Shown in pieces: positions 16,563-24,879 of a DNA stretch of 36,383 nucleotides. Positions within the stretch are counted from its first letter, which is position 1; the number at the start of each line of letters is the position of its first letter. A model generated the notes under the pieces. The model searched no databases and had not been told where the DNA came from. It worked only from the letters and a program-made list of their open reading frames with translations. The stretch comes from Planctomycetota bacterium (GTDB taxonomy: Bacteria > Planctomycetota > UBA1135 > JAKEFM01): contig JAKEFM010000099.1 in assembly GCA_022616055.1 (NCBI GenBank), positions 1-36,383 of the forward strand, given 5' to 3'. A program made the position numbers and the translations under genes.

Positions 16563-17420
16563 TCAGGCGGAGGTGGGCGCGAACTCCGGCTCGAAGGCGG
16601 GGAGGAGCCCCGCCTCGGCGGCCCGCCGGTAGAGCGCGGCGATCGCGGCCCGCCCCGTCTCCCCGTAGTCGAGCGTGTAGTCGTTCACGTAGAGGCCGAC
16701 GAACCGGTCGGCGAGGTCGGGGGAGAGTCCGCGCGCGAACCGCAGGGCGTACTCGAGGGCCTGGGGCCGGTGGGAGAGGCCGTAGGCGATGCTGCGGCGG
16801 AGGGCGTCGGAGATGCGCGGGACCCACTCGCCGAGGTCCCGCCGGACGGCGTTCCCCCCGAGGGGAAGGGGGAGGCCCGTCTCCTTCTTCCAGCGCTCCC
16901 CGAGGTCGAGGACCTTCCGGAGGCCCTGCCCGGCGAAGTCGAGCTGGCCCTCGTGGATGAGGACCCCCGCGTCCGCCTCCCCCGAGCGGACGGCCTCCGG
17001 GATCCGGTCGAAGGGGACGACGAGGGTCCGGCAGGGACCCGCCAGGAGCCGGAGGGCGAGGGCGGCGGTCGTCCTCTCCCCGGGAATCGCCACGCGGACA
17101 TCCCCCAGGGCGGAGGCCGGGAGGTCCCGCGCGGCGACCACGACCGGCCCGTAGCCGTCCCCCATCGCCCCCCCGTGGGGAAGGAGGAGGTAGCGGTCCC
17201 GGACGAAGGCGTACGCGTGGAAGGAGATCGCCGTCTCGTCCAGCTCGCCCCGGGCGGCACGGCGGTTGAGCGTCTCGATGTCCGCGATGACCTCCTCGAA
17301 GCGCATTCCGGGCGCCTGCACCTGGCCCGAGGAGAGGCCGAAGTGCATGAAGGCGTCGTCGGGGTCGGGGCTGTGCCCGACCGTGAACTTTCTCGCGGAG
17401 GAGTGGGGAGGGTTGCCCAA
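16563..17420 (-). CDS. mqnD: 1,4-dihydroxy-6-naphthoate synthase (futalosine menaquinone pathway)
   Basis: Encodes 285 residues. The start is TTG 17420, with GGAG about 9 nt upstream on the minus strand; no ATG or GTG lies before the conserved region. The MqnD signature GHSPDPDDAFMHFGL is at about 15-29. DETAISFHAYAFVRDRYLLLPHGGAMGDGYGP (about 61-92) and IPGERTTAALALRLL (about 112-126) follow, then GEADAGVLIHEGQLDF (about 147-162). The enzyme converts cyclic dehypoxanthine futalosine to 1,4-dihydroxy-6-naphthoate, the last dedicated ring-forming step in the alternative menaquinone pathway. MqnA, B and C are not in this window. The neighbouring divergent gene is a sigma factor. Confidence 0.92.
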   Translation of the reverse strand: MGNPPHSSARKFTVGHSPDPDDAFMHFGLSSGQVQAPGMRFEEVIADIETLNRRAARGELDETAISFHAYAFVRDRYLLLPHGGAMGDGYGPVVVAARDLPASALGDVRVAIPGERTTAALALRLLAGPCRTLVVPFDRIPEAVRSGEADAGVLIHEGQLDFAGQGLRKVLDLGERWKKETGLPLPLGGNAVRRDLGEWVPRISDALRRSIAYGLSHRPQALEYALRFARGLSPDLADRFVGLYVNDYTLDYGETGRAAIAALYRRAAEAGLLPAFEPEFAPTSA

Positions 17421-17591
17421 TGCGGACGGCTCCAGGATCCAAGCCCCGGGCAGTTTCGTACTTAGGGCGGGAGTCTACGGGGGGGAGTGAATCCGGGGCA
17501 AATGACGTCTAAGAGGTGGCCGAAACACCAACTCTTCCGTGCACGTCAGAATTGAGTATCAAGGCTCACGTCCGAAAGGACGGTCCCCGAC

Positions 17592-18794
17592 ATGAGACTC
17601 GCAACCCCGATGGTCCTCGACGGCCGGAGCCCCGTCCCGGCCCGCGAGCTCGACTCGCTCCTCGACGTCGAGCGCGGGAGGTTCCCGGGGGTGGCGGACC
17701 GACTGATCCGCCGCCTCGACCGGGCCGGGGTGAGGATCGCCTTCGAGCGAACCCCACTCCTCGACGCCCCCGCCGGCGCCTCCGATTCCTCCTCGCGCGA
17801 TTCGGCCCTCACGACGTTCCGGGCCGAGGTCGCGGAGATCCGCCCGATGGACCGGGCGGAGGAGCTCCGCCTCGCGCGTCGATTCGACCTCGTGCGGCGC
17901 CGGTACCGGCGAGCGCTGGACCGGGCTGGACTCCTCCCCCTCAAGACGCCCCGCTCGGAGGCCCGCGCCTTCTTCGACGGGGCCTGCGACCACGACGGGG
18001 ACCGGGAGCACCCGGGGTGCCTCTTCGCGTCCCTGCCCCCGGCCGTGGCGGAGACCCTCCACGCCCGGCGGTCCGAGTACGACGCGGCGCGCAACGAGAT
18101 GGTCTCGCGCGCCCTCTACCTCGTCCTGAGGCTCGCGCCCCGGTTCCGCGGGCTCGGGGTCCCCTTCCTCGACCTCGTCCAGGAGGGGAACGCGAGCCTG
18201 TTCCGCGCCGTCGAGGGGTACGAGTGGTGGCGCGACGTCCGCTTCAGCACCTACGCCACCTTCTGGGTGAACCAGGCCTTCCTCAGCCTCCTCTACCGCA
18301 CGGGCCGGACGGTGCGCGTTCCGGCGTACATCCAGAAGGCGATGAAGCGGATCAACGCCGCCCGCTCCGGGGAGCCTAACGCCGCGCCCGAGGAGATCGC
18401 GGACGCCTCCGGTTTCGGCGTCGACTTCGTCAAGCACGTCCTCGCCGGCAACAAGTACTCCCTCTCCCTCGACCGCGAGGTCGGGAGGGAGGAGGGGGAG
18501 AACCACCGGTTCCTCGACCTCCTCGAGGACCCCCGGCCGGGCGTCGACTTCGAGGGGATCGAGGAGCTGCGGCTCGAGGATCGCCTCCGGGAGACGATGC
18601 AGGTCCTCTCCGCCCGAGAGCGCCTGGTCGTCGAGCTGCGGTACGGGCTCAACGGCTCCCCGCCCCACACCCTCGGGGAGGTCGGCAAGATCCTCGGCGT
18701 CTCCCTCGAGCGGGTCCGCCAGATCCAGGAGGTCGCCCTCCAGCGGATGCGCGGCGAGCGGGGCCGCCGCCTCCTCGCCCCTCTCTTGAACTGA
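17592..18794 (+). CDS. RpoD-like sigma-70 factor (group 2/3)
   Basis: Encodes 400 residues from ATG 17592; AAAGGA lies about 12 nt upstream. Residues 1-70 contain no recognisable sigma region. Region 1.2/2.1-like sequence is at about 75-175 (RPMDRAEELRLARRFDLVRR). Regions 2.2-2.4 are clear at about 190-240: FLDLVQEGNASLFRAVEGYEWWRDVRFSTYATFWVNQAF. Region 3 (VRVPAYIQKAMKRINAA, then EEIADASGFGVDFVKHVL) spans about 242-285. Region 4.2 ends the protein with TLGEVGKILGVSLERVRQIQEVALQRMRG. It is shorter than a housekeeping RpoD and lacks the acidic 1.1 region, so an alternative factor is likely. Region 2.4 departs from the RpoD consensus, so its -10 preference may differ. Confidence 0.88.
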   Translation: MRLATPMVLDGRSPVPARELDSLLDVERGRFPGVADRLIRRLDRAGVRIAFERTPLLDAPAGASDSSSRDSALTTFRAEVAEIRPMDRAEELRLARRFDLVRRRYRRALDRAGLLPLKTPRSEARAFFDGACDHDGDREHPGCLFASLPPAVAETLHARRSEYDAARNEMVSRALYLVLRLAPRFRGLGVPFLDLVQEGNASLFRAVEGYEWWRDVRFSTYATFWVNQAFLSLLYRTGRTVRVPAYIQKAMKRINAARSGEPNAAPEEIADASGFGVDFVKHVLAGNKYSLSLDREVGREEGENHRFLDLLEDPRPGVDFEGIEELRLEDRLRETMQVLSARERLVVELRYGLNGSPPHTLGEVGKILGVSLERVRQIQEVALQRMRGERGRRLLAPLLN

Positions 18795-18845
18795 CCTCCT
18801 CGGCCGCGGCGCCGGAGGGGCGTGGCCGGGGACGAAGCGACCGCC

Positions 18846-18851
18846 TAGACT
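18846..18851 (+). promoter_or_regulatory. -10-like box TAGACT ahead of the DUF1549-like gene
   Basis: TAGACT lies 25 nt before ATG 18877 in a short intergenic gap. No Shine-Dalgarno sequence follows it and no clear -35 is seen. Confidence 0.3.
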
Positions 18852-18876
18852 GGTCGCGCCGGTACGGCCGATTCCG

Positions 18877-19944
18877 ATGCTCACGCGGCTCCTCCTCGCG
18901 CTCCCCGCGGTGCAGGGCGCCGCGGGTGCGGACGCGCCGGGGGATCCCCGGCTCGTCCGGGCGCTCCACCTCGACCTCCTCGGGCGCGCGCCCACGCGCG
19001 CCGAGCGAGAGGAGTCCGCCGGCGTCGACCCGCGGGGCCTCGTCGACCGGATCGTGGGGACCCGGGAGTTCTGGCAGGCCTGGTTCGAGGAGGAGCTCTA
19101 CTACTTCCTGTTGATCGACACCTTCCGGCCGACCGCGCCGGCGGTGGTCGAGATCCCGGACCGGCTCGCGGAGGGGGCGCTCACGGCTCCCGAGGCGATC
19201 CACCGGATCCTCCTTTCCCCGAACTTCAGCGGGAGGAACCCGGGCGCGGACACCTTCGTCACGGTCGTCCTCGAGCAGTGCCTGGGGACGACCGTCCAGG
19301 AGAGTCCGATGCTCCTCGCCGCGGGGAAGAAGATGTACGACGGGCACGCGGCGACCCTCCTCGGCCAGGCGGGGCGCGGCCAGGCGGACGTCGTCAAGAT
19401 CGTCCTCGACCAGCCCGCCTTCCTGCGGAGGCTCGCGGATCGGCAGTGGGGTCGCCTCTTCGGGACCCCCCTCCCCCGCGAGGAGGGGCGCCGGGCCGAG
19501 GAGCGGCTCCGAGCCGACCCGCGGTCCTTCCCCGACCTCGTCCGGGAGTGGGCCGCCTCCCCGGCCTACGTCGAGCGGCTCGGCCGGCCCCGGCAGAAGG
19601 GTCCGCTGCAGTTCGTCCGCTCCCTCTACGTCGACCTCCTCGACCGCCTCCCGACGGACGAGGAGTTCCGCTGGACGCGCAACGCGACCCGGGCCCTCTC
19701 CGACCCGGGTCCCCTGCGGGCCGTCCTCGCCCGCCTCCTCCTCGCCTCCCCCAAGGCCGCCGTGCCGAAGAGCCCTCCCGAGGACGCCACGGGCTGGGTT
19801 CGCGGGGAGTTCCTGCGACTCCTCGCGCGGGAGCCCGCCGAACGGGAGCTCCGCTCCTTCCTCGCCTCCCTCGGCGAGGGGGGCTCCAAGCCCGCCGACG
19901 TGATCGAGGCCCTCGTCACCCACCCGGAGTACGGGTACTACTAG
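18877..19944 (+). CDS. DUF1549-like protein with three repeat units, probably exported
   Basis: Encodes 355 residues. A short signal-like N-terminus (LTRLLLALPAVQGAAGA) precedes the first DUF1549-type unit at about 26-48 (LVRALHLDLLGRAPTRAERE). The motif recurs at about 246-264 (FVRSLYVDLLDRLPTDEEF) and, weaker, at about 307-329 (WVRGEFLRLLAREPAERELR). DUF1549 proteins are typical of planctomycetes, often with haem-binding PSCyt domains and partnered with DUF1501 or DUF1553; here there is no CxxCH. The next gene starts 25 nt downstream and encodes a Tat-exported phosphatase-fold protein, so the two probably form a functional pair. Function is unknown. Confidence 0.7.
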   Translation: MLTRLLLALPAVQGAAGADAPGDPRLVRALHLDLLGRAPTRAEREESAGVDPRGLVDRIVGTREFWQAWFEEELYYFLLIDTFRPTAPAVVEIPDRLAEGALTAPEAIHRILLSPNFSGRNPGADTFVTVVLEQCLGTTVQESPMLLAAGKKMYDGHAATLLGQAGRGQADVVKIVLDQPAFLRRLADRQWGRLFGTPLPREEGRRAEERLRADPRSFPDLVREWAASPAYVERLGRPRQKGPLQFVRSLYVDLLDRLPTDEEFRWTRNATRALSDPGPLRAVLARLLLASPKAAVPKSPPEDATGWVRGEFLRLLAREPAERELRSFLASLGEGGSKPADVIEALVTHPEYGYY

Positions 19945-19969
19945 AGACCGGCCCCCCCGCCCCCCCACC

Positions 19970-21124
19970 ATGAAACCCCCCGAGCGACTCCCCCGGCGCG
20001 ACTTCCTGCGGCTCGCCGGCGCGACGGTCGGCGCCGCCGCGGTCGCGGGCCCCGGCTCCCTCGCCGCGATCGCGGGCGCGCCGAAGACGAAGCGCGTCGT
20101 CCTGGTGGCGTTCGCCGGCGGCATCCGAAGCCGGGAGCTCCTCGACGCGACGATCGCCCCCAACCTCGCGCGCCTCGCGGCCTCCGGCGTCGCCTACCCC
20201 GAGACGGTCGTCCGCAACGTCGGCCACTACGGGGCGGCCCTCTCCGTCTTCTCCGGCTGCGTCGAGGTCGCGGGGATCCGGGAGAACATGCGGGGGGCGA
20301 ATCCCACGATCTTCGAGTACGTCCGCCGCGGGACGGGTCTCCCCGCCACCCAGGTCTGGCTCTCGGCGACCGGCGGGGAGCAGCAGGTCAACTACGCCTT
20401 CAGCGACCATCCCCGCTACGGATCCGCCTACGGCGCGAACCTCGTCTCCGGCGAGGGGATCTTCAACCCGGAGTTCCGCACGGTCCTCGAGAAGTTCGGG
20501 AAGCTCCCCCCTCCCGACGCGGGGAGGGAGGAGAGGCTGCGGGGCCTGCGGGCCGCGGTCGAGTCCCCCGACCGCGTGAAGTCCGTCGCGCCGAACGACC
20601 CGGAATCGGCGGCGGCCGTGGCGCGCTACCTCCTCGAGGAGCTGAACGCCGGGACCTCCCGCCTCACGGGCCCCGGGGCCGCCGACGCGAAGGCGTTCCG
20701 CGTCGCCTCGAACCTCTTCCGGATCTTCAAGCCGAAGCTCCTCGGCATCTCCCTCATCCAGGCCGACGTCGCGCATTCCTCCTTCAACGACTACGTCGAG
20801 GTGATCCGGCGCAACGACGCGGAGCTCGGCCGCCTCCTCGACGGGATCGGCGCGGACGCGGAGCTGCGGGAGTCGACGGCGGTCCTCGTCCTCCCCGAGT
20901 TCGGCCGCGACAAGGACCTCAACGAGCGGCGCGGCCTCGACCACGGCGACGCCTCGGAGAGCCTCCTCCGGATCGCGCTGGTCGCCTCGGGGCCCGACTT
21001 CCGCAAGGGGAAGGTCGTGAAGGAGGCGGTCGAGTCGATCGACGTCTGCCCGACGATCGCGAAGATCTTCGGCGTCCCCGCCGAGTCGGCCCGCGGCAAG
21101 GTCCTCAAGGGCCTCTTCGCCTGA
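19970..21124 (+). CDS. Tat-exported alkaline-phosphatase-fold (DUF1501/sulfatase-like) protein
   Basis: Encodes 384 residues from ATG 19970, which has no Shine-Dalgarno sequence (a C-rich stretch precedes it), so it may rely on the upstream gene. The N-terminus carries a Tat signal (LPRRDFLRLAGATVGAAAVA). The mature part has the layout of the alkaline phosphatase superfamily: a first strand VVLVAFAGGIRSRELLDATIAPNLARLAASG, then VLPEFGRDKDLNERRGLDHGDASES (about 304-328) with the C-terminal Asp/His metal-ligand region, and SIDVCPTIAKIFGVPAE near the end as in sulfatases. The usual nucleophile Ser/Thr or Cys after the first Asp is not obvious: FAGGIRSRE replaces DGxR/S. Catalytic activity is therefore doubtful. 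Confidence 0.72.
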   Translation: MKPPERLPRRDFLRLAGATVGAAAVAGPGSLAAIAGAPKTKRVVLVAFAGGIRSRELLDATIAPNLARLAASGVAYPETVVRNVGHYGAALSVFSGCVEVAGIRENMRGANPTIFEYVRRGTGLPATQVWLSATGGEQQVNYAFSDHPRYGSAYGANLVSGEGIFNPEFRTVLEKFGKLPPPDAGREERLRGLRAAVESPDRVKSVAPNDPESAAAVARYLLEELNAGTSRLTGPGAADAKAFRVASNLFRIFKPKLLGISLIQADVAHSSFNDYVEVIRRNDAELGRLLDGIGADAELRESTAVLVLPEFGRDKDLNERRGLDHGDASESLLRIALVASGPDFRKGKVVKEAVESIDVCPTIAKIFGVPAESARGKVLKGLFA

Positions 21125-21551
21125 GCGGAGCTCTCGTGCGAACCGCACGGAAACCTTCGGCAAGCACGGAGTCGGCCCGACTATCCTACGGCTCGATTCG
21201 AGATGGACGTACCGACGCTCGCGCCGGGTGCCATCCCTGCGCTCCCATCGTTCATGGATTCCCGTCCTGGTGCGACGACTCGATCATCGCGATCCGACAG
21301 GTCATCGACCCTAAAGGAAGGCACTCCCGGCGTCCCTTCCTGAACAACCTCCTCCCGCTCTTGCAACGCCTCCTTGACAAATTCGAGTTGCGGGATCGTA
21401 CTGCCTGGTACTCGTGCGGAGCGCGTGGTCGCGAGAACTCCAGAATGCGTACTTCCTGCATGAGGGCCGTCGCTGCCGCCGAACGGCGAGCGTTCGATCC
21501 TCATGCACCCAGAGGTTCGGGCCGCATGTGGGTCGAGAGCGGAGGCTGCCC
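21125..21551 (+). other. 427-nt intergenic region with a possible -35 box
   Basis: No convincing gene is seen: open frames here lack codon bias and family likeness. The base composition is visibly less GC-rich than the preceding genes. A perfect TTGACA stands at 21374-21379, but the sequence 16-19 nt downstream (around CGTACT) is a poor -10. The region probably contains the promoter and leader for the secreted-protein run that begins at 21552. I see no structured RNA that I can name. Confidence 0.4.
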
Positions 21552-23246
21552 ATGATCGAGAACGCGGATCGCTCGTCCGCCCTTCGTGCATCTCAATCGA
21601 CTCTTCATGTCCTCGGGATCGTCTCGCTCCTTTGCGCCGCTGCATCTGCCCAGAACATCGTCTACGCAGGGAATCTCGGCGGCTCCAACGCCTTCTGCGC
21701 CATCCCGCTGAACCTGACGCCGGTCTTCCCCCCGTGCGCGCTCGAAGTTCAGAGCCTGGGCGGGGAGGATGTCGTCCCCGGCGTCAACAACACGCAGGTC
21801 GTCGGAGAGAATCCGGTGATGCTCGGGAAGGTCATCGCGTTCCTGACGAACGAGGCCTACCTCGGATCTGCGGGACAGGACATCAACTGCAACGGTACGA
21901 CGACCGACTTCGTCGTTCGCGTGATGGACATCGACGCGGGCCAGCTCATCAATACCCGCGTCATCGCTGTACAGGGCACGACTCCCGCTTTGACCAGACT
22001 CGCGGCATGCGGGATCGGGCTGCCGGTCACGTTGGCGGCTTGGATCAGCGATGAGACCGCTCTCACAAACTTCCAGTTTCCGAACTGGCCGTCCGGGGCC
22101 GATGCCAACAATGATGGCGACATGTTCGACCGAGTAGTCGTGGTGCAAGCCGTTCAGAGCTCCGCCGGCTGCATTACCCAAGGTGACACGTGGGTCATCG
22201 CCCCGCCTGCATCACCGCCGACCACCACGCTCGTCTCGCGCTTTCAACGCGTCAGCATGTCCGGACAGATCATGGTGCTCGAGGAAGAGGATATCACCAA
22301 CGCCACACCTCCTTCTGGGAACGTCATCCATGTCCTCTCCGTCCTGGGCTTCAACAACCCGAATACGAATACCGCCAACGGTATGCGCTGTTGGCCAGAC
22401 CCGCTGCCGAATTTCACCCTCGCTTCGGGTGGGCATCGCCCCGTCGCCTCCTACGATCAGAATCTGCTTTTCCCATTGTCGAGAATCGTGGCCTTCGAGC
22501 AACGCGAGAACCAGAATCAGGTCATGGCAAGCTTCAATCCCCCGGACACGGACCTGTGCGACCGGATCATCTGCTACCAGCAGATCACGACCATCAACAC
22601 CAATCTTCCACCCTTCCCTCCTGGAATGACCACGATTACGGTAAGCCTCGGCCCGATTTGCCGCATGGCGACTGGCCAACATCCCGCGGCTCGCCCACAT
22701 GCGACGTTTGGGAACTTCGTCGGATTCGATGCGCTGAGTCCTCCAATTCAGCCGGGAAACGGGCCTGAGCCTCCCTGCGGTCCGACTCCTCTACCTGCAC
22801 CGCAGGACTACCACGCACAGCGCGGGCGGGCTGCCGCGGCGACAACCTGTACGACCTATCTTCCCGATACCTATTTCGGCGAGCGGGTCTCCGTCGCGGG
22901 TCGTGTCTTCGCTCACGAGCTCCGCGAGACAGCCAGTTTTCCCGGCGCACCTCCTGGACAAGGCACAGACTTCAACAACGACGGGAACTACGAAACCCTT
23001 GTGGCCTGGGCCGATCAGCAGACGGGAAGCCTGATCCGGTACAGGATCGTGGGACCAGGCAGGACCCCGAGTGCGGAAGATAATACCTTCTTCCAGTTCC
23101 AGCCCTTGCCGTACCCCCCACCGCCTGGGGGCTACGCAGGTATCATCGCCTACAGCGCCGACGAGACCTTCGCCTCGACCGGGGACCTCAACCACGACGG
23201 TGACCAGAACGACCGAGTCATCATGTTCGCCCTGCTCGAGCCGTGA
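21552..23246 (+). CDS. secreted protein with EF-hand-like calcium loops
   Basis: Encodes 564 residues from ATG 21552, with GGAGG (21541-21545) 6 nt upstream. A signal peptide ends near ASAQ (about residue 34). The mature protein is Asn/Thr/Pro-rich with several cysteines. It contains short Asp/Asn loops resembling calcium sites: about 111 (DINCNGTTTD), about 184 (DANNDGDMFDRVVVV), about 473 (DFNNDGNYETL) and about 546 (DLNHDGDQNDRVIMF). The DxNxDGDxxDRV pattern suggests a repeated propeller-like unit with bound calcium. I do not recognise a named family. The gene is less GC-rich than most of the window and overlaps the next gene by 4 nt. Confidence 0.7.
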   Translation: MIENADRSSALRASQSTLHVLGIVSLLCAAASAQNIVYAGNLGGSNAFCAIPLNLTPVFPPCALEVQSLGGEDVVPGVNNTQVVGENPVMLGKVIAFLTNEAYLGSAGQDINCNGTTTDFVVRVMDIDAGQLINTRVIAVQGTTPALTRLAACGIGLPVTLAAWISDETALTNFQFPNWPSGADANNDGDMFDRVVVVQAVQSSAGCITQGDTWVIAPPASPPTTTLVSRFQRVSMSGQIMVLEEEDITNATPPSGNVIHVLSVLGFNNPNTNTANGMRCWPDPLPNFTLASGGHRPVASYDQNLLFPLSRIVAFEQRENQNQVMASFNPPDTDLCDRIICYQQITTINTNLPPFPPGMTTITVSLGPICRMATGQHPAARPHATFGNFVGFDALSPPIQPGNGPEPPCGPTPLPAPQDYHAQRGRAAAATTCTTYLPDTYFGERVSVAGRVFAHELRETASFPGAPPGQGTDFNNDGNYETLVAWADQQTGSLIRYRIVGPGRTPSAEDNTFFQFQPLPYPPPPGGYAGIIAYSADETFASTGDLNHDGDQNDRVIMFALLEP

Positions 23247-24859
23247 AGCTCGCCCTGAGGTACCCCCGAATCCGCCTCGTCGTGCAGGGCTTCGTGGGCT
23301 GTTCGGTGCTTTGCGCCGACGTCGATGCCCTCCAGGCCTCCGGAATCTTCCTCGCCGACCCCATCCGCTTCCCGGCGACCTCGAACTCGCCTGTCGGACC
23401 CGTCGTGTTCACGGGGACGGTTGTCGCGGACTTCACGGGGGATGCGCTCCCCGATGTCTTGACTGCCGCTGCGTGGGGAGGTCCGAGCACAAGTTTACCG
23501 CAGTTGTCCCTGCGGACGGGAGACGGGTTCGGAGGGTTTAGCGGCGTCGTCGCGTCGGTCCTGGCGACCGCCGGAGGCGTCGTTCCCAACGCCCTCGCGG
23601 TCGCGGATTTCGACCAGGACGGGAACCAGGATGTCGCGGTGTCGCTGCCCGCATCCGGGTACTGGCCGGTGGTCGTCGCGCGGAACACGGGCACGGGCGA
23701 CTTCGTTCCCTGGGCCAATGGAGGGTTCGACTGGCCCGTGTCGCTCGCGGCGGGGGACGTCGATTCCGACGGCGACTTCGACATCGTCTCCACATTCGGC
23801 TCCAGCACTCCGTCCATCATGACCCTGATCAACAATGGCGCGGGAACCATGTGGTTCCCGTCCTGCATGCCGATCTGGGGCCAGCCATGGGTGATCGCCT
23901 CGCCCCCCGAGCAAGTGGTGGATTCCGAGCTGCGCGACCTCGATGGCGACAACACGCTCGACTATGTCGGTAGCGGGAACATCTTCCAGATCTGGGAAGG
24001 ATTCGGTCAAGGATGCTTCCAGAACGGCACGCCGAATCCATATTGGTGGACGAGCGGCCCCCCCTTCATCGGAGGGAAGAAGAGTTTCGCGATCGGCGAC
24101 CTCAGTGGAGATGGCGCGGAGGACATCGTCCTCGCTGGTCTCGGTGGCGGGGCCGCAGCCATAGACGTGGCTGTGTATATCCGCGCTTCCTCGCCCACGA
24201 ATTCCTGGAATCTCGGCTCGACGTTTGTGATCCAGGGCACCGCGATGGGAGCGGCGGCCTCCGATTTCGACACAGACGGCGATCTCGACTTCGTCCTTGC
24301 CGTCTTCTCGCCGTCCGGTTCGCGGATGACCACCTTCGAGAATCTCGGAGGCGGAACGACTTTCACTGTCAACGAGTTCGTCGAGGGCTACACGGGATTC
24401 CCCAACCACATCAGGGTGACCGACCTCAACGGCGATGGGTATCCTGACTTGGTCGTCGAGCAGATGGCGATGTCGCCGAACGAGATCTCGGGCTTCGACG
24501 TCATCATGAACGCTGGATCCTTCTCGGATCTGGAGTTGATCGGCCTACCGGCGATCGACCGCACCGTCCACCTCCATCTCGGCGGGACCCCGGGACTCCT
24601 CTGGGCCCTGTTCGCGAGCCCTGCCACGGGACCTCCGATCCCTCTCCCGGGGTTCCAGGGGACGTTCCAGCTCGATCCCGGTTCGTCGATTCTCGCCGCG
24701 TCCGGAACGTTCCCTTCCGACGGGACCACGCTCCTTCCCGTGGCGATCCCGAATCAACCTGGACTCGTCAACGCGACCGTCTACCTCCAGCACGTCTCGG
24801 TGGACGTGGCGCCCGGGGTGGGCTACTTCAGCACTCTTCGATCGGTCGTGATTCAGTAG
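23243..24859 (+). CDS. secreted FG-GAP/VCBS seven-bladed propeller protein
   Basis: Encodes 538 residues from GTG 23243, which overlaps the previous stop (GTGA). A weak export signal precedes residue 30. Seven FG-GAP/VCBS calcium loops occur at about 60, 120, 170, 230, 284, 339 and 391 (for example VADFDQDGNQDV, AGDVDSDGDFDIV, VTDLNGDGYPDLV). The roughly 55-residue spacing and count of seven predict one complete beta-propeller. From about 430 to the end is a separate beta-rich domain ending LVNATVYLQHVSVD; I recall similar C-terminal domains in secreted planctomycete proteins, but that is memory, not a search. Likely a surface or secreted binding protein. The next gene starts 20 nt downstream. 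Confidence 0.82.
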   Translation: MKLALRYPRIRLVVQGFVGCSVLCADVDALQASGIFLADPIRFPATSNSPVGPVVFTGTVVADFTGDALPDVLTAAAWGGPSTSLPQLSLRTGDGFGGFSGVVASVLATAGGVVPNALAVADFDQDGNQDVAVSLPASGYWPVVVARNTGTGDFVPWANGGFDWPVSLAAGDVDSDGDFDIVSTFGSSTPSIMTLINNGAGTMWFPSCMPIWGQPWVIASPPEQVVDSELRDLDGDNTLDYVGSGNIFQIWEGFGQGCFQNGTPNPYWWTSGPPFIGGKKSFAIGDLSGDGAEDIVLAGLGGGAAAIDVAVYIRASSPTNSWNLGSTFVIQGTAMGAAASDFDTDGDLDFVLAVFSPSGSRMTTFENLGGGTTFTVNEFVEGYTGFPNHIRVTDLNGDGYPDLVVEQMAMSPNEISGFDVIMNAGSFSDLELIGLPAIDRTVHLHLGGTPGLLWALFASPATGPPIPLPGFQGTFQLDPGSSILAASGTFPSDGTTLLPVAIPNQPGLVNATVYLQHVSVDVAPGVGYFSTLRSVVIQ

Positions 24860-24879
24860 CGCCCGGCTCCAGAGGAGTC

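Noticed and set aside
21136..21555. Possible small gene in the gap before the secreted-protein run
   Set aside because: The frame lacks a ribosome binding site, codon bias and any recognisable motif; overlapping frames on both strands look equally random.
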